Source: Flavobacterium sp.
Lineage (GTDB): Bacteria > Bacteroidota > Bacteroidia > Flavobacteriales > Flavobacteriaceae
Direction: 5' to 3'
Assembly: GCF_039595935.1 (NCBI RefSeq)
Contig: NZ_JBCNKR010000004.1
Location: 1,239,001-1,303,000 of the forward strand
DNA: 64,000 bases
Shown: one piece after another, positions 30,326 to 38,400 of the stretch
How the letters are laid out: each line of letters starts with the position of its first letter
Numbering within the stretch: the stretch's first letter is position 1
Notes under the pieces: generated by a model
What the model was told of the DNA's origin: nothing
Seen by the model: only the letters and a program-made list of their open reading frames with translations
Database searches by the model: none
Position numbers and translations under genes: made by a program

Positions 30326-31423
30326 TTATTTCACGAAGATTTCCTTCAATTGACCAATTACGTTTCCGCTTCCGGAAATTGTGATTTCTCCAATTTTATC
30401 GGCGATTTTTTCAACGTATTCCATCTCTTTCAATTTCCACAACATTTCGTTTTCTTCCATCAGCTTTGCTGTGTTGAGTAAACTTCTTGTTGCAGCGGTT
30501 TCTTCTCTTCTCATGATACTGTTGGCCTGTGCTTTTTTCTCGGCAACCAAAACCTGATTCATGATTTCTTTCATATCTCCTGGCAGGATTACATCACGAA
30601 TTCCGGCATCAGAAATCTTCAAACCTAAGTCTTCAATTTTAGTTGCCACTTCGGCCAAAATTAATTCGGCAATAGTGTCTTTCTTAGCCAGTAATTCATC
30701 TAAAGTCAATCCCCCAACAAAAGCTCTTAAAGCCAATTGCATTACAACATACAATTGTTTTTCAAAATCTTTGTTTTCGACCAAAGCTTTCATAATGTCC
30801 ACAACCTGATATCTCACAAAAAAGTTGATTCTTAATCCTGCTTTATCCTTAGTCAACAATTCCTGACCTGAAATTTCAATTTGCTGTTGTCTGATATCAA
30901 CCGTTTTAACTTCGATTGTAGTCGCATTATTCCAAAAGTAATGAGTTCCTGATTTTAATTCTTTTACGAAATTCCCGTTTACAAACAACAAAGCTTTGTC
31001 GTTGCTTGCTACAATAAACTTTCTTATAAAATATCTTAACTGGTTACTTTCTAAAATGTTTACTGGAACATTTTCTGTAATTTCAATTTTAGAAAGATCT
31101 GCTTTTGTAAATTCATTTGTTACAATACCTTTCCAGAAAGGATGTCTTCCCGGAGTTAAAACGCCTTTAAAGTTTCCATTTACGAAATGCAAAACAATTT
31201 CGTTATCGGCAACCTCAACAACTTCAAGCATTGAAGCCAAAACTTCATTCTGCAATAAAATGTTCAATTCTAATGGTGTGTGAAAAACGGCATTCATATC
31301 ATAAATCATTACATTTTTATCTCCAAAAATCCAGTACAAACCTTCTTCTAATACTTTTACTAATTTTCTGTTTTCGAAAACCAAGCCCACTTGGTAACCT
31401 TCGATTTTAATTCTTTTAATCAT
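30326..31423 (-). CDS. Slipin (SPFH/Band-7 family), soluble type
   Basis: 365 aa, with duplicated N-terminal beta-rich repeats (VGLVFENRKLVKVLEEGLYWIFG, then IVLHFVNGNFKGVLTPGRHPFW, then ALLFVNGNFVKELKSGTHYFW) before a Band-7 core (VDIRQQQIEISGQELLTKDKAGLRINFFVRYQV and an EDLGLKISDAGIRDVILP helix). No membrane helix is visible, unlike stomatins. Published comparative surveys of RNA repair list SPFH proteins as probable scaffolds paired with a tRNA-like RNA; here exactly such an RNA lies just upstream on the same strand. Scaffold for repair enzymes is inference. Confidence 0.88.
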   Translation of the reverse strand: MIKRIKIEGYQVGLVFENRKLVKVLEEGLYWIFGDKNVMIYDMNAVFHTPLELNILLQNEVLASMLEVVEVADNEIVLHFVNGNFKGVLTPGRHPFWKGIVTNEFTKADLSKIEITENVPVNILESNQLRYFIRKFIVASNDKALLFVNGNFVKELKSGTHYFWNNATTIEVKTVDIRQQQIEISGQELLTKDKAGLRINFFVRYQVVDIMKALVENKDFEKQLYVVMQLALRAFVGGLTLDELLAKKDTIAELILAEVATKIEDLGLKISDAGIRDVILPGDMKEIMNQVLVAEKKAQANSIMRREETAATRSLLNTAKLMEENEMLWKLKEMEYVEKIADKIGEITISGSGNVIGQLKEIFVK

Positions 31424-31447
31424 GGTATTTTTTTGTTTAAAGTTTTT

Positions 31448-31620
31448 CTTTGTTTCAAGTTGTGAAACAGTCGAAAATCTTTATTCTATATTTTTATTTT
31501 TTGTTTCAGGTCTTTTTTGTTTCAAGTTTCAAGTTGTAGAACAGTCGAAAATCTTTATTCTATGTTCTTTACTCTATTCTCTTACTTCTAACTTTTTACT
31601 TCTAACATCTAACTTTTTAA
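31448..31620. repeat. Direct repeat and heptamer tracts before the slipin gene
   Basis: A 31-base unit, gttgtgaaacagtcgaaaat and onward (31459-31489), recurs at 31533-31563 with two changes. Around it are GTTTCAA heptamers (31507-31537) and ACTTCTAAC-like units (31582-31618). These lie in the 5' leader of the slipin message, between the tRNA-like RNA and the start codon. Confidence 0.6.
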
Positions 31621-31795
31621 TAAAAAAACCTCTTTGCCTTTCTCCTCCGAAAAAACGGATGAAGAGTTTGTAATTTGTTTACCCGAATTGTTTTCAATTG
31701 TATTTTGCAGAGACGATCCCCAAATCATCTTCACAATCAAATCGAAAAGAAAACAAGTATTTCAAAAAACATTACTTTTCGCACTGGCTTTATCA

Positions 31796-32235
31796 TGAGT
31801 GTGAAATTTTAGATTCGAAAATCTTAATTTCACTGACAAAGACAAATCAGTTTTTTTCTGGTCATCTTTTTAAGAGTGATGGTCTCTTGAAACAGATTTT
31901 GAGCCTGTTGCTGACTTACCGCTCGTCCAACTACCCCATAGGGAGTAGTGCAGGAATCGAACCTGCGTTGACTTCTATTGCTCTAACCGTACTGAGCTAT
32001 CGCATTGCTGCGAATGGGAGTCGAACCCATGACCCATAGATCTTGGTGGAATAGTTTTTTGGAAAACCACCCGAAAACCTCCAAACCAAGCTGTATAGAA
32101 AAACATAATTCGCTTTCGCGGAAAGTTCCCTACAATGGTGCTATACAGAAACACGCAACTGGGCTTGTTTGATATTTTTAATCAAAGCCTAAACTTTGAT
32201 GCATTTCATTTTATAAAAGAACTTATTTTATTTCC
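31796..32235 (-). ncRNA. Slipin-associated RNA with two permuted tRNA-like modules
   Basis: Minus-strand RNA predicted to start near 32233, just after operator site 1. From 5' to 3': a hairpin ATCAAAG/CTTTGAT; a long stem CTGTATAG/CTATACAG holding CTTTC-CGC-GAAAG; a CTTGGT/ACCAAG stem; module 1 = T-arm ATGGG-TTCGACT-CCCAT (32014-32030), hairpin TCGCA-GCAA-TGCGA (32000-32013), D-arm GCTC..GAGC (31980-31997); 13 nt; module 2 = T-arm GCAGG-TTCGATT-CCTGC (31950-31966), hairpin ACTACTCC-CTAT-GGGGTAGT (31930-31949), Leu/Ser-type D-arm (31913-31927), anticodon arm ACAGG-CTCAAAA-TCTGT (31892-31908), variable arm AAGAG/CTCTT (31872-31888); last a long hairpin at 31801-31833. Acceptor strands pair only within each module, so the order is circularly permuted relative to tRNA. 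The slipin gene follows on the same strand. Confidence 0.82.
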
Positions 32236-32239
32236 TGAA

Positions 32240-32279
32240 CAAATATTCAAATTACACTGCGCAGTAATTTTGCGCAGTG
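32240..32279 (-). promoter_or_regulatory. Operator/promoter site 1 (slipin RNA)
   Basis: Palindrome ACTGCGCA-N7-TGCGCAGT at 32256-32278 (arms extend one more base), 8 bp, then AATATTTG at 32247-32240 read on the minus strand. Same layout as sites 2, 3 and 4. The sequence after TTTG (TTCAGGAAATAAAA) is also shared with site 4. Confidence 0.8.
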
Positions 32280-32288
32280 CAAAAACTT

Positions 32289-33074
32289 TTAGTTAATCCA
32301 TTCTATTACAGTCGATAAATAGACTTGCCTAACCTCTTCAAATCGGGTTATATTCGGAATATGATTGACTTCTAATAAATATTTAGAACCGTCTTTTGCA
32401 ACGATATAGTCATTTCCTATCATATCCATTTGCAAAACATTTTTGATGTAAAGCGTATCGTCTAACAAATCCTGATCGACAGGCATAAAATTGGCATTAT
32501 CAGGATGGATTGACTTTAACCAATCCTCACCTTCCAGTTTTATCTGCCAATACGTTTCGCCAATCATCATAATTCTAACGGCTTCACCTTCAAAATAAGG
32601 TTCAATGGTTGCGGTAAATTCGCTTTCCCATTCTCCGGTAAAGCGATGTTTGTTTTCACCACAATGCCAGTTTCCCCATTTTGCAACTGTATCTCCGGTT
32701 GTGTTTACAGAAGCGCCCGCACTTATAAATCCGCGTGGAGCACTGAATCTTGAAAGAGACAACGCTTTTACCAGACAAGGAATTTTAAAACGGCAGTCCA
32801 GCATTGCTGAAGCCTTTGGATAACAATCGCCATTCCAGATCGCAAGACCTGTAATAAAATCAAAATCATTATCGTAAATTCCGTAATAGACCACTTTATC
32901 TACAGGTAACATTCCAACTCCAATCGATTTTTCCATATACAAAACCTCATCTTTAACCACAATTTTAGGTATAGACTGGTGCCAGATAATATGTCCTGAA
33001 TACTGGGCTTTTATAATGTCGTATTCTTCCTGTTCAATTCCAACAAGGGCAATTCGGTTGTATTTTTGTTTCAT
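32289..33074 (-). CDS. ATP-grasp domain protein
   Basis: 261 aa. The C-terminal half has the ATP-grasp metal-binding layout: an IEPYFEGEAVRIMMIG strand pair (about 157-171), D222 in MIGNDYIVAKDG, and the terminal E235-V-N237 in YLLEVNHIPN. The N-terminal half (KIVVKDEVLYMEKSIGVGMLPVDKVVYYG) is unlike RimK or glutathione synthetase, so the substrate is unknown. It lies 35 bp downstream of the KxDG RNA ligase on the same strand and is surely co-transcribed. It may ligate or modify an RNA end, tag a protein, or act in an unrelated reaction; the first two are guesses from context. Confidence 0.8.
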   Translation of the reverse strand: MKQKYNRIALVGIEQEEYDIIKAQYSGHIIWHQSIPKIVVKDEVLYMEKSIGVGMLPVDKVVYYGIYDNDFDFITGLAIWNGDCYPKASAMLDCRFKIPCLVKALSLSRFSAPRGFISAGASVNTTGDTVAKWGNWHCGENKHRFTGEWESEFTATIEPYFEGEAVRIMMIGETYWQIKLEGEDWLKSIHPDNANFMPVDQDLLDDTLYIKNVLQMDMIGNDYIVAKDGSKYLLEVNHIPNITRFEEVRQVYLSTVIEWIN

Positions 33075-33109
33075 CGTTTTTAATTTTAAATGTTACTTGT
33101 TTTTACTTT

Positions 33110-33679
33110 TTAAACGGCTTCGAATTTTAGGCGTTTGATTCCGAAATCTGTTTTTCTTAATTTGCACATTCTTCCGTCTGAAATATGGTGGAAAACAATT
33201 CCTTCAATATCATTTTCTGATAATACTTTTTCTAAATCATCGAAATCAAGACTTACAAAATCGAGAATTTCACTTCCATGTTTTACCAAAGTATGTTTCT
33301 CAAACTTTTCAGGGTTACCTTGAACTTTTGGTCCGCATAACTCGTATGTTCCGTCTGCTTTATCTTCTAAGCGGTCGAATGCTTCGAAGAAATGTTTGTC
33401 TTCAGATTTTGAACGATCGCATTTTAACCAATGCGGGTGATGTCCTGTAATTAAATCTGCTTCCTGACACGGAATCGCATTCTCCGGAATCGTACGTCCT
33501 TTTTTGGCGTCGAATCTTTTGTATAATTCTCCGTTGATAATGGCCGAAGATGTACCGTCAAATTTTCTCGTTGCGATTGCTTCTCCGTTTATTACCCATG
33601 CATTTTCTGCATTGATTTTATTTACTACTCTTGCTAAGTTATTTGGGTCTTTAGCAAACAATGTGCTTATCTTTTTCAT
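33110..33679 (-). CDS. Small KxDG-type RNA ligase
   Basis: 189 aa. The covalent nucleotidyltransferase motifs are in order: motif I K39-F-D-G-T-S (adenylated lysine K39), R55, motif III-like YELCGPK (112-118), motif IV E159-G-I-V-F and motif V K173-L-R-K176. This is a minimal catalytic domain without a C-terminal extension, resembling RNA ligase 1/2-like proteins known from phages and RNA-repair loci. It should seal 5'-phosphate to 3'-hydroxyl RNA ends. It heads the pair with the ATP-grasp gene, and three unusual tRNA genes lie just upstream on the same strand. Confidence 0.88.
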   Translation of the reverse strand: MKKISTLFAKDPNNLARVVNKINAENAWVINGEAIATRKFDGTSSAIINGELYKRFDAKKGRTIPENAIPCQEADLITGHHPHWLKCDRSKSEDKHFFEAFDRLEDKADGTYELCGPKVQGNPEKFEKHTLVKHGSEILDFVSLDFDDLEKVLSENDIEGIVFHHISDGRMCKLRKTDFGIKRLKFEAV

Positions 33680-33695
33680 ATTTATTTTTTTTATA

Positions 33696-33737
33696 GGTTC
33701 TAAGTTGCTGAGATACTAAGGGGCTAAGTTTTTTCTC
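33696..33737 (-). repeat. 8-nt periodic AGGTTCTA arm
   Basis: aggttcta, agttgctg, agatacta, aggggcta: four 8-base units in the leader of the ligase gene. Same family as 1921-1960 and 33842-33959. Confidence 0.6.
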
Positions 33738-33759
33738 TTTGCAACTTATTATCGTTTAG

Positions 33760-33833
33760 TACAGGAAGAGAGACTCGAACTCTCAAAAAACTGATTCTAA
33801 GTCAGCCGCGTCTACCAATTGCGCCATTCCTGC
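33760..33833 (-). tRNA. tRNA-Leu (TAG), lacking the long variable arm
   Basis: Acceptor GCAGGAA/TTCCTGT pairs fully, the D-arm GGCGCAATTGGTAGACGC is of leucine type, the anticodon stem is GCTGA/TCAGT with loop CTTAGAA (anticodon TAG), and the T-arm is GAGAG-TTCGAGT-CTCTC. The variable region is only about six bases (TTTTTG), whereas bacterial tRNA-Leu is normally class II with a long variable arm. No encoded CCA. It could be a divergent tRNA, a non-translating tRNA mimic or a substrate of the neighbouring ligase. Confidence 0.85.
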
Positions 33834-33841
33834 TTTTTTTT

Positions 33842-33959
33842 AAAGGTTCTGAGGTTCTGAGGAACTAAGAGGCTAAGTTTTTTTAACCTTTGCGCCTATG
33901 TAACTTTGTACCTCTGCACCTTCCTCAGTACCTTAGTCCCTCAGAACCTCAGGACCTTC
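33842..33959. repeat. Long hairpin of 8-nt periodic units between tRNAs
   Basis: Left arm: aaggttctg, aggttctg, aggaacta, agaggcta, ag. Right arm: ctcagtac, cttagtcc, ctcagaac, ctcaggac, ctt. The arms are near-perfect inverse complements over about 35 bp and enclose a T-rich loop with weaker copies. This is the clearest complete member of the family in the window. Confidence 0.75.
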
Positions 33960-33966
33960 AAATAAG

Positions 33967-34039
33967 CGGCTCATACGGGAGTCGAACCCGTTTCTCCCGA
34001 GAGACAGTCGGGAAGGTTAGCCAGTAACCCCAATGAGCC
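33967..34039 (-). tRNA. tRNA-Asp-like (GTC) with pyrimidine at position 37
   Basis: Acceptor GGCTCAT/ATGAGCC with G73, D-arm GGTT-ACTGGCT-AACC, anticodon stem CCCGA/TCGGG with loop CTGTCTC (anticodon GTC), T-arm ACGGG-TTCGACT-CCCGT. Position 37, beside the anticodon, is T, while almost all tRNAs have a purine there. The acceptor also differs from the usual Asp tRNA. All helices pair, so it is not simply decayed. Confidence 0.8.
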
Positions 34040-34059
34040 AGTTCCTTCTAGAGAACGAG

Positions 34060-34134
34060 TGATTTTGGAAGGATTCGAACCTTCGATCATCTAGCTTAGA
34101 AGGCAGACGCTCTATCCAGCTGAGCTACAAAATC
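34060..34134 (-). tRNA. tRNA-Arg (TCT) with a bulged anticodon stem
   Basis: Acceptor GATTTTG/CAAAATC, D-arm GCTCAGCTGGATAGAGC, T-arm GAAGG-TTCGAAT-CCTTC, loop CTTCTAA (anticodon TCT). The anticodon stem is TCTGC opposite GCTAGA: one extra T makes a bulge where GCAGA would pair perfectly. Whether it is charged and used is open. Confidence 0.8.
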
Positions 34135-34150
34135 ATTAATTTTTGGGCAT

Positions 34151-34177
34151 AAAAAAAGCACCCGGTTAAAGGTGCTT
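34151..34177 (-). terminator. Terminator after the 27-codon ORF
   Basis: AAGCACC-N8-GGTGCTT with a run of seven T residues on the minus strand. It lies 17 bp before tRNA-Arg, so the tRNA cluster would need read-through, processing or an unseen promoter. Confidence 0.8.
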
Positions 34178-34214
34178 ATAAATTCAATATGATATAACTA
34201 TCCTATTGCCTGTA

Positions 34215-34298
34215 TTAATGCACCTGTGTTGTTAAACGTCCAAGATCAAACCTTGGGTCTAGCAGTTGTGTGTTATATATGTTGTTATGTAAAGCCAT
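34215..34298 (-). CDS. Possible 27-aa peptide, leader-like
   Basis: ATG at 34298, stop at 34215. The peptide runs MALHNNIYNTQLLDP then RFDLGRLTTQVH. Upstream on the minus strand is a good promoter (TTG at 34398-34396, 21 bp, TATCTTTG at 34374-34367), and downstream is a terminator hairpin. A CCAAGGT/ATCTTGG small stem lies inside the coding part. The arrangement suits a leader peptide, a small protein or an sRNA upstream of the tRNA/ligase cluster. I do not recognise the peptide. A longer 71-codon reading is less likely because it begins upstream of the promoter element. Confidence 0.4.
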   Translation of the reverse strand: MALHNNIYNTQLLDPRFDLGRLTTQVH

Positions 34299-34366
34299 TT
34301 TATATGTTGTATTATATTTTGAAATCGTTGTTGATATTTGAATTTCTGTTTTCAAATTTTCTTCGG

Positions 34367-34398
34367 CAAAGATAAAGTCGAAAAAATCAATTATCCAA
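34367..34398 (-). promoter_or_regulatory. Promoter of the 27-codon unit
   Basis: TTG at 34398-34396, 21-bp spacer, TATCTTTG at 34374-34367: exact TAnnTTTG form. Confidence 0.55.
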
Positions 34399-34710
34399 AT
34401 CATTTTTAAAATTATTTTATTGATTATCAAATAGTTATACTTAAAATTAAAACATAGAAATCCTTGTCCGCATACTGGTGCAGATTCCTTTTTGTATCAA
34501 ATGACTGTCTCTCATCAGATTACTTTTCAAGATTATATTTCAATATTTAGTTTATGCATTAAACATTTGGTCAATTATTTTTTTAATTATTTTTAGTTAT
34601 GGTGTCTTTTTTATCATTTTTCTTGTCATGTTGAGCGAAGTCGAAACATTTTTTTGTCACACTGAGCGAAGTCGAAGTGCTATTTAACCAAAATCGAAAT
34701 GCTTAAAAAC

Positions 34711-34742
34711 AAAAAAAGCGTCCCGAAATCAGGACGCTTTTA
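34711..34742. terminator. Bidirectional terminator
   Basis: AAAGCGTCC/GGACGCTTT stem with A run on one side and T run on the other; on the minus strand it follows the 32-codon ORF. Confidence 0.85.
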
Positions 34743-34770
34743 TACTTTATGTTGAGTTAAACTCTAAAAT

Positions 34771-34869
34771 CTACATTTCAATTTCATAAAAATACATATT
34801 GCATCCAAACACCTCAACTGGAAAATCTCCGGCTAATTGTTCAAAATTTTTGCTTACTGAAAGTATCAT
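34771..34869 (-). CDS. Possible 32-aa small protein
   Basis: The peptide MILSVSKNFEQLAGDFP then VEVFGCNMYFYEIEM is followed 30 bp later by a strong terminator and preceded by a well-formed promoter (TTG at 34932-34930, 21 bp, TACATTTG at 34908-34901). The amino-acid mix looks like real protein. Expected transcript is about 180 nt. No family recognised; it could be a small toxin-like or regulatory peptide, or the ORF may be incidental to an sRNA. Confidence 0.45.
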   Translation of the reverse strand: MILSVSKNFEQLAGDFPVEVFGCNMYFYEIEM

Positions 34870-34900
34870 ATGTATTTTTTCTGTTTATTAATTACAGATA

Positions 34901-34932
34901 CAAATGTAGTATATTTTGTGATAATTTAACAA
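34901..34932 (-). promoter_or_regulatory. Promoter of the 32-codon unit
   Basis: TTG at 34932-34930, 21-bp spacer, TACATTTG at 34908-34901, minus strand. Confidence 0.6.
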
Positions 34933-34963
34933 ATTATACTGAAAATATATTTTTTATAACAAA

Positions 34964-35233
34964 TTAGCTTTTATTGAGACAAGCTTTTTTTATCTGCTTC
35001 TCTGAAAATGGCGATAACGTTTCTGCCAGATTACGGCTGGTTCTTAAACAGCTTAGGATTTTGTGCCTTAAATTGATATCGTCGCCAAACTCTGTATGCA
35101 TTAAGAGCTCGAAGATTTCCTGCAAATACAGGGGCTGTTCTTTGTAATCTCCCTCAAACAATTCGTCTGAAAGGAAATTAATTACGGATGGCACTACATC
35201 ACGATGTGTTGGTTTTTGATTTTCTTTTGACAT
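34964..35233 (-). CDS. Small cytosolic protein of unknown function
   Basis: 89 aa from ATG 35233 (MSKENQKPTHRDVVPSV); upstream in-frame starts add residues overlapping an inverted repeat. The sequence is helical and charged (FLSDELFEGDYKEQPLYLQEIFELLMHTEF), and RHKILSCLRTSRNLAETLSPF is probably a second helical half. No family recognised. It sits between the NTPase gene and the small-ORF units, all on the minus strand. Confidence 0.65.
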   Translation of the reverse strand: MSKENQKPTHRDVVPSVINFLSDELFEGDYKEQPLYLQEIFELLMHTEFGDDINLRHKILSCLRTSRNLAETLSPFSEKQIKKACLNKS

Positions 35234-35253
35234 AACGGAAAATTTTAAACGCA

Positions 35254-35342
35254 CGAAATCCCTCATTTTCGGTTGTGTCAAAACATCTCTAGGAAATGCG
35301 TTAGGGCTATCACTAGCACCTTCAACGTGAGTGAGGGATTCG
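35254..35342. repeat. Short inverted repeat aatccctca/tgagggatt
   Basis: cgaaatccctca (35254-35265) and tgagggattcg (35332-35342) are inverse copies with one extra base. They flank a 66-bp loop in front of the 89-aa gene. Function unknown. Confidence 0.4.
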
Positions 35343-35448
35343 CTTATTATTAACTTATATTAAGTTTTCAGGATATAATCCTAGATTTATTTTGACAGAA
35401 CAAATATAAGTTTTTATTTTAAAAAGAAAGAAATAACTCACAAAATAA

Positions 35449-38400
35449 TTAAGTTTCATAAAAAACATTCAATATTCCTTTAGCTTTACTTCTAGTAAAT
35501 TTTGAAATGATACTATACTCTTCTAAAATTTTAAGAAATCTTTCATTTTGTTCATTTAAATCAAAAGATACTTTTACATCATTTACAATATCAACAAATT
35601 TATCTCCCATTTTTTCTAACAAATCACAAATATCATATTCATTATTTTCATCAGAAAAAGCTAAATTAAATAAACTAATTTTATAAGATTCTTCAAAATC
35701 AACTGTGATTAGTTTTTTAAATAATGTTGAACTTAAATTCAATGATTTATTTTTCAAATAAAATTCAGCTATTTTTTGCAAAAATTCTAAATTTTCAGTT
35801 TTAATTATTTCTACTTCTTTTTCTATAATAATTTTGTCTAAAGATTCAATACTTAATTCAGAATCAAGCAATTGTTCTAAAAATTCAATATCAAAACTAT
35901 AATTACCTAACTCTGAAACAAAACTATCTTCATATGAGATAATTAATTTAACTAAAACATCTTTATTATTTTTAAATAATGAATCGAACTCTTCTACGTC
36001 AAGCACGAAAAAAACTCTTTCTTCCAAATATGAAATCCTAGAATCTATATTTATTCTATTTGATTTTAAAACAAATTCTCCTGATTCCGCAAAGATTGCC
36101 TCAAAAGAATCCTGTGAAAGATTTTCATCGTTTATAAGTTCATAAATAAAATCTTCACATGAATTATTTTCACCAAATAAAACATCTTCTTTTTCATAAA
36201 TACCTAAAACAGATATTTTTGTATAGTTATCACTATCATTTAAGAAAACAATCAAATCTGAATCAAACAAACTTTCCCAACTATAATATTCTAAAATATT
36301 TTCCCAAGAAGAGAAAATTTTATTTCTCTGAATTAATAATGTTTGAATTTCTTTTACGGGAATACTATCAAAAGAATTTAATTTGTCTGTAAATCCTTTT
36401 TGTATTATTTTTAATTTATGTTCTAAATCTAGTATTTTATCATTTTGCTCTAAAAGGTACAAAACATCATCAGCTTTTTCATTTACATTTTCTTCAATAG
36501 CTAAATAAACATTTTCCACATATTCTTTTAAATTTTTGCTTATTCTTATATATAAATTTGATGTTTCGGTAGATTTTAAAAATCCAAAATTTGAATTAAA
36601 AAACTTGTTCACATCGTAATCATATTTTTTATCTATTTTAGAAAAAAGATTTAAATTGTCAATATTAATTTGATACAAATCGTGCAGGTAAACTTTTAAT
36701 AATAAGTTTTTAATTTTTTCAGAATAAGTTATTGAAGTAAATTGAACTTGTAAAACCTGTAAAGTTTTTATAAAATGATCTGTATTTATTCTTTCAAATG
36801 CATCTTTAAGTAAATCCTTATCTAAATTAATAAAATTTGTTAATCCTTTATTTTTATTCAACTTTATCAAAGTCTTATTGCCAATGTCATCTGAAAATAA
36901 TTGAATTAAATCAAGCAGAATAATTCTTCTTAAATCTTGAGAAAGTTTTGTTTCTACAAAATGCCAGAATTTGTCCCATTTAGTTATTTCAAAATAAAAA
37001 TTAGTCAGAGTAACATTATCATTACTTATTCTTTTTAAAAAACTTTCAATAAAGTAAACACTTTCATCATGATAATTTTTTATCTGATCCAAAACAAAAT
37101 CAAGTTTTTCATTTCTTAAATTAGGGTTTTGGGACTCTTTTAATAAAAATTGCAAAATGTCATAAATTAATATAGATTTATTTTTAAATCTTATATCTCT
37201 TATGTTCTTTACCAAATTTTCTACATTTTCAATTTTCTCTTCAAAAGAGGTAGTTTCATTTTGGTTTATTTTCATCATCAATTTATGATCACTGGAAGAT
37301 AGTGAACCTGGATGAAAGTATGAGACGTATTCTATAAAATCTTCATTTAAATAATCATTTTTGAATAGATATTTAAATAAACTAATGTTAGGATTTACTT
37401 TATTTTCAATAAATTCTTTACCATCAACATTTCTATATATTTTAGATGAATAAACTAGTTCTAAAAAGTGATCAACTCCTTCACTATAATTTTCACATAA
37501 TTCAAATAAACTTAAATTTTTAATATTTTGTTTTTCATTATTTAAAAAAAGAATTTTCCTTTCTAATAAAGCTATTTTATTTTCATGAAAATCATTAATC
37601 AGCTTTACCCTTTTATTATATGTTAATTCGCTATCCATTTCATCTTCAACATCTTTAAAAGAAATACCTGAGTTATGATTTCTAACATAATCATAACTGA
37701 ACTTAATATTACGAGATTCTTTTATTTTTTCGAAATTTTCATCAGTAATCAGGTTATCACTCAACTTCATCCCCTCTATATCTATAATTTTTTGCAAATG
37801 TTTTTCCTCAATTAACACCATCAAATTAAAAATATAAATTTTTCTTAGCTCGTTTACATCTCTCAAGACTTGTTTACTCAGTAATTTTTCCAATTCATTC
37901 TTTTCTTCAATTTTAGCTTTCAACTGATCGTCAATTCCCACAATAATTTTTTCCAAATCTTTGTCTTTTTTAAAATCTTTTTTAAAAATTCGATGCAGTT
38001 TCGATTCATTTTTTTGAATTCTCGCAAAATCATCTGGAAATATGTTTTTGTAAAATATAATTGCAAAGAGTTTATTTTTATCAATACTAGGTTTATCAAT
38101 AATTAAAATCTCGTTGTACAATTTAAATTCATTACAAATATTGATAACTGTACGCATGTCATACACATAATTAGAAACTTCGGAAATGAAATTTTTATCT
38201 AAAAAACTTTTATTTTCTATGACAACCGCACTTTCATTTTCTTCCTTTTGAAAAAATCTTTCTAATTTTAAAAGAAACATATTTTTTGAATTACTATAAT
38301 CAGTAATTGGTATGACAGGAACAATTATATCAAAAAACTTTGTCTTATCTTCTAAAATTAATTCATCTTTTACTGAATAAATAAACTTAACTGGCTGAAT

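Larger units (their letters stand above)
34140..34963. other. Gap with two short promoter-ORF-terminator units and a repeat
   Basis: No long gene. On the minus strand there are two compact units, each with promoter, short ORF and terminator (listed separately). Between them, 34628-34690 has the repeat pair gttgagcgaagtcgaaac and actgagcgaagtcgaagtgc, a short direct repeat. The remainder is AT-rich and I see nothing else in it. Confidence 0.6.

Noticed and set aside
31930..32030. Two ordinary tRNAs in normal D-arm to T-arm order
   Set aside because: In that reading only 13 nt lie between D-arm and T-arm and the outer strands do not pair as an acceptor stem, while the T-arm to D-arm reading pairs perfectly.
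31698..32039. 113-codon plus-strand ORF
   Set aside because: It runs antisense through the tRNA-like modules and has no protein-like features.
34215..34430. 71-codon minus-strand ORF
   Set aside because: Its first part lies upstream of the predicted transcription start; only the last 27 codons fit the transcript.
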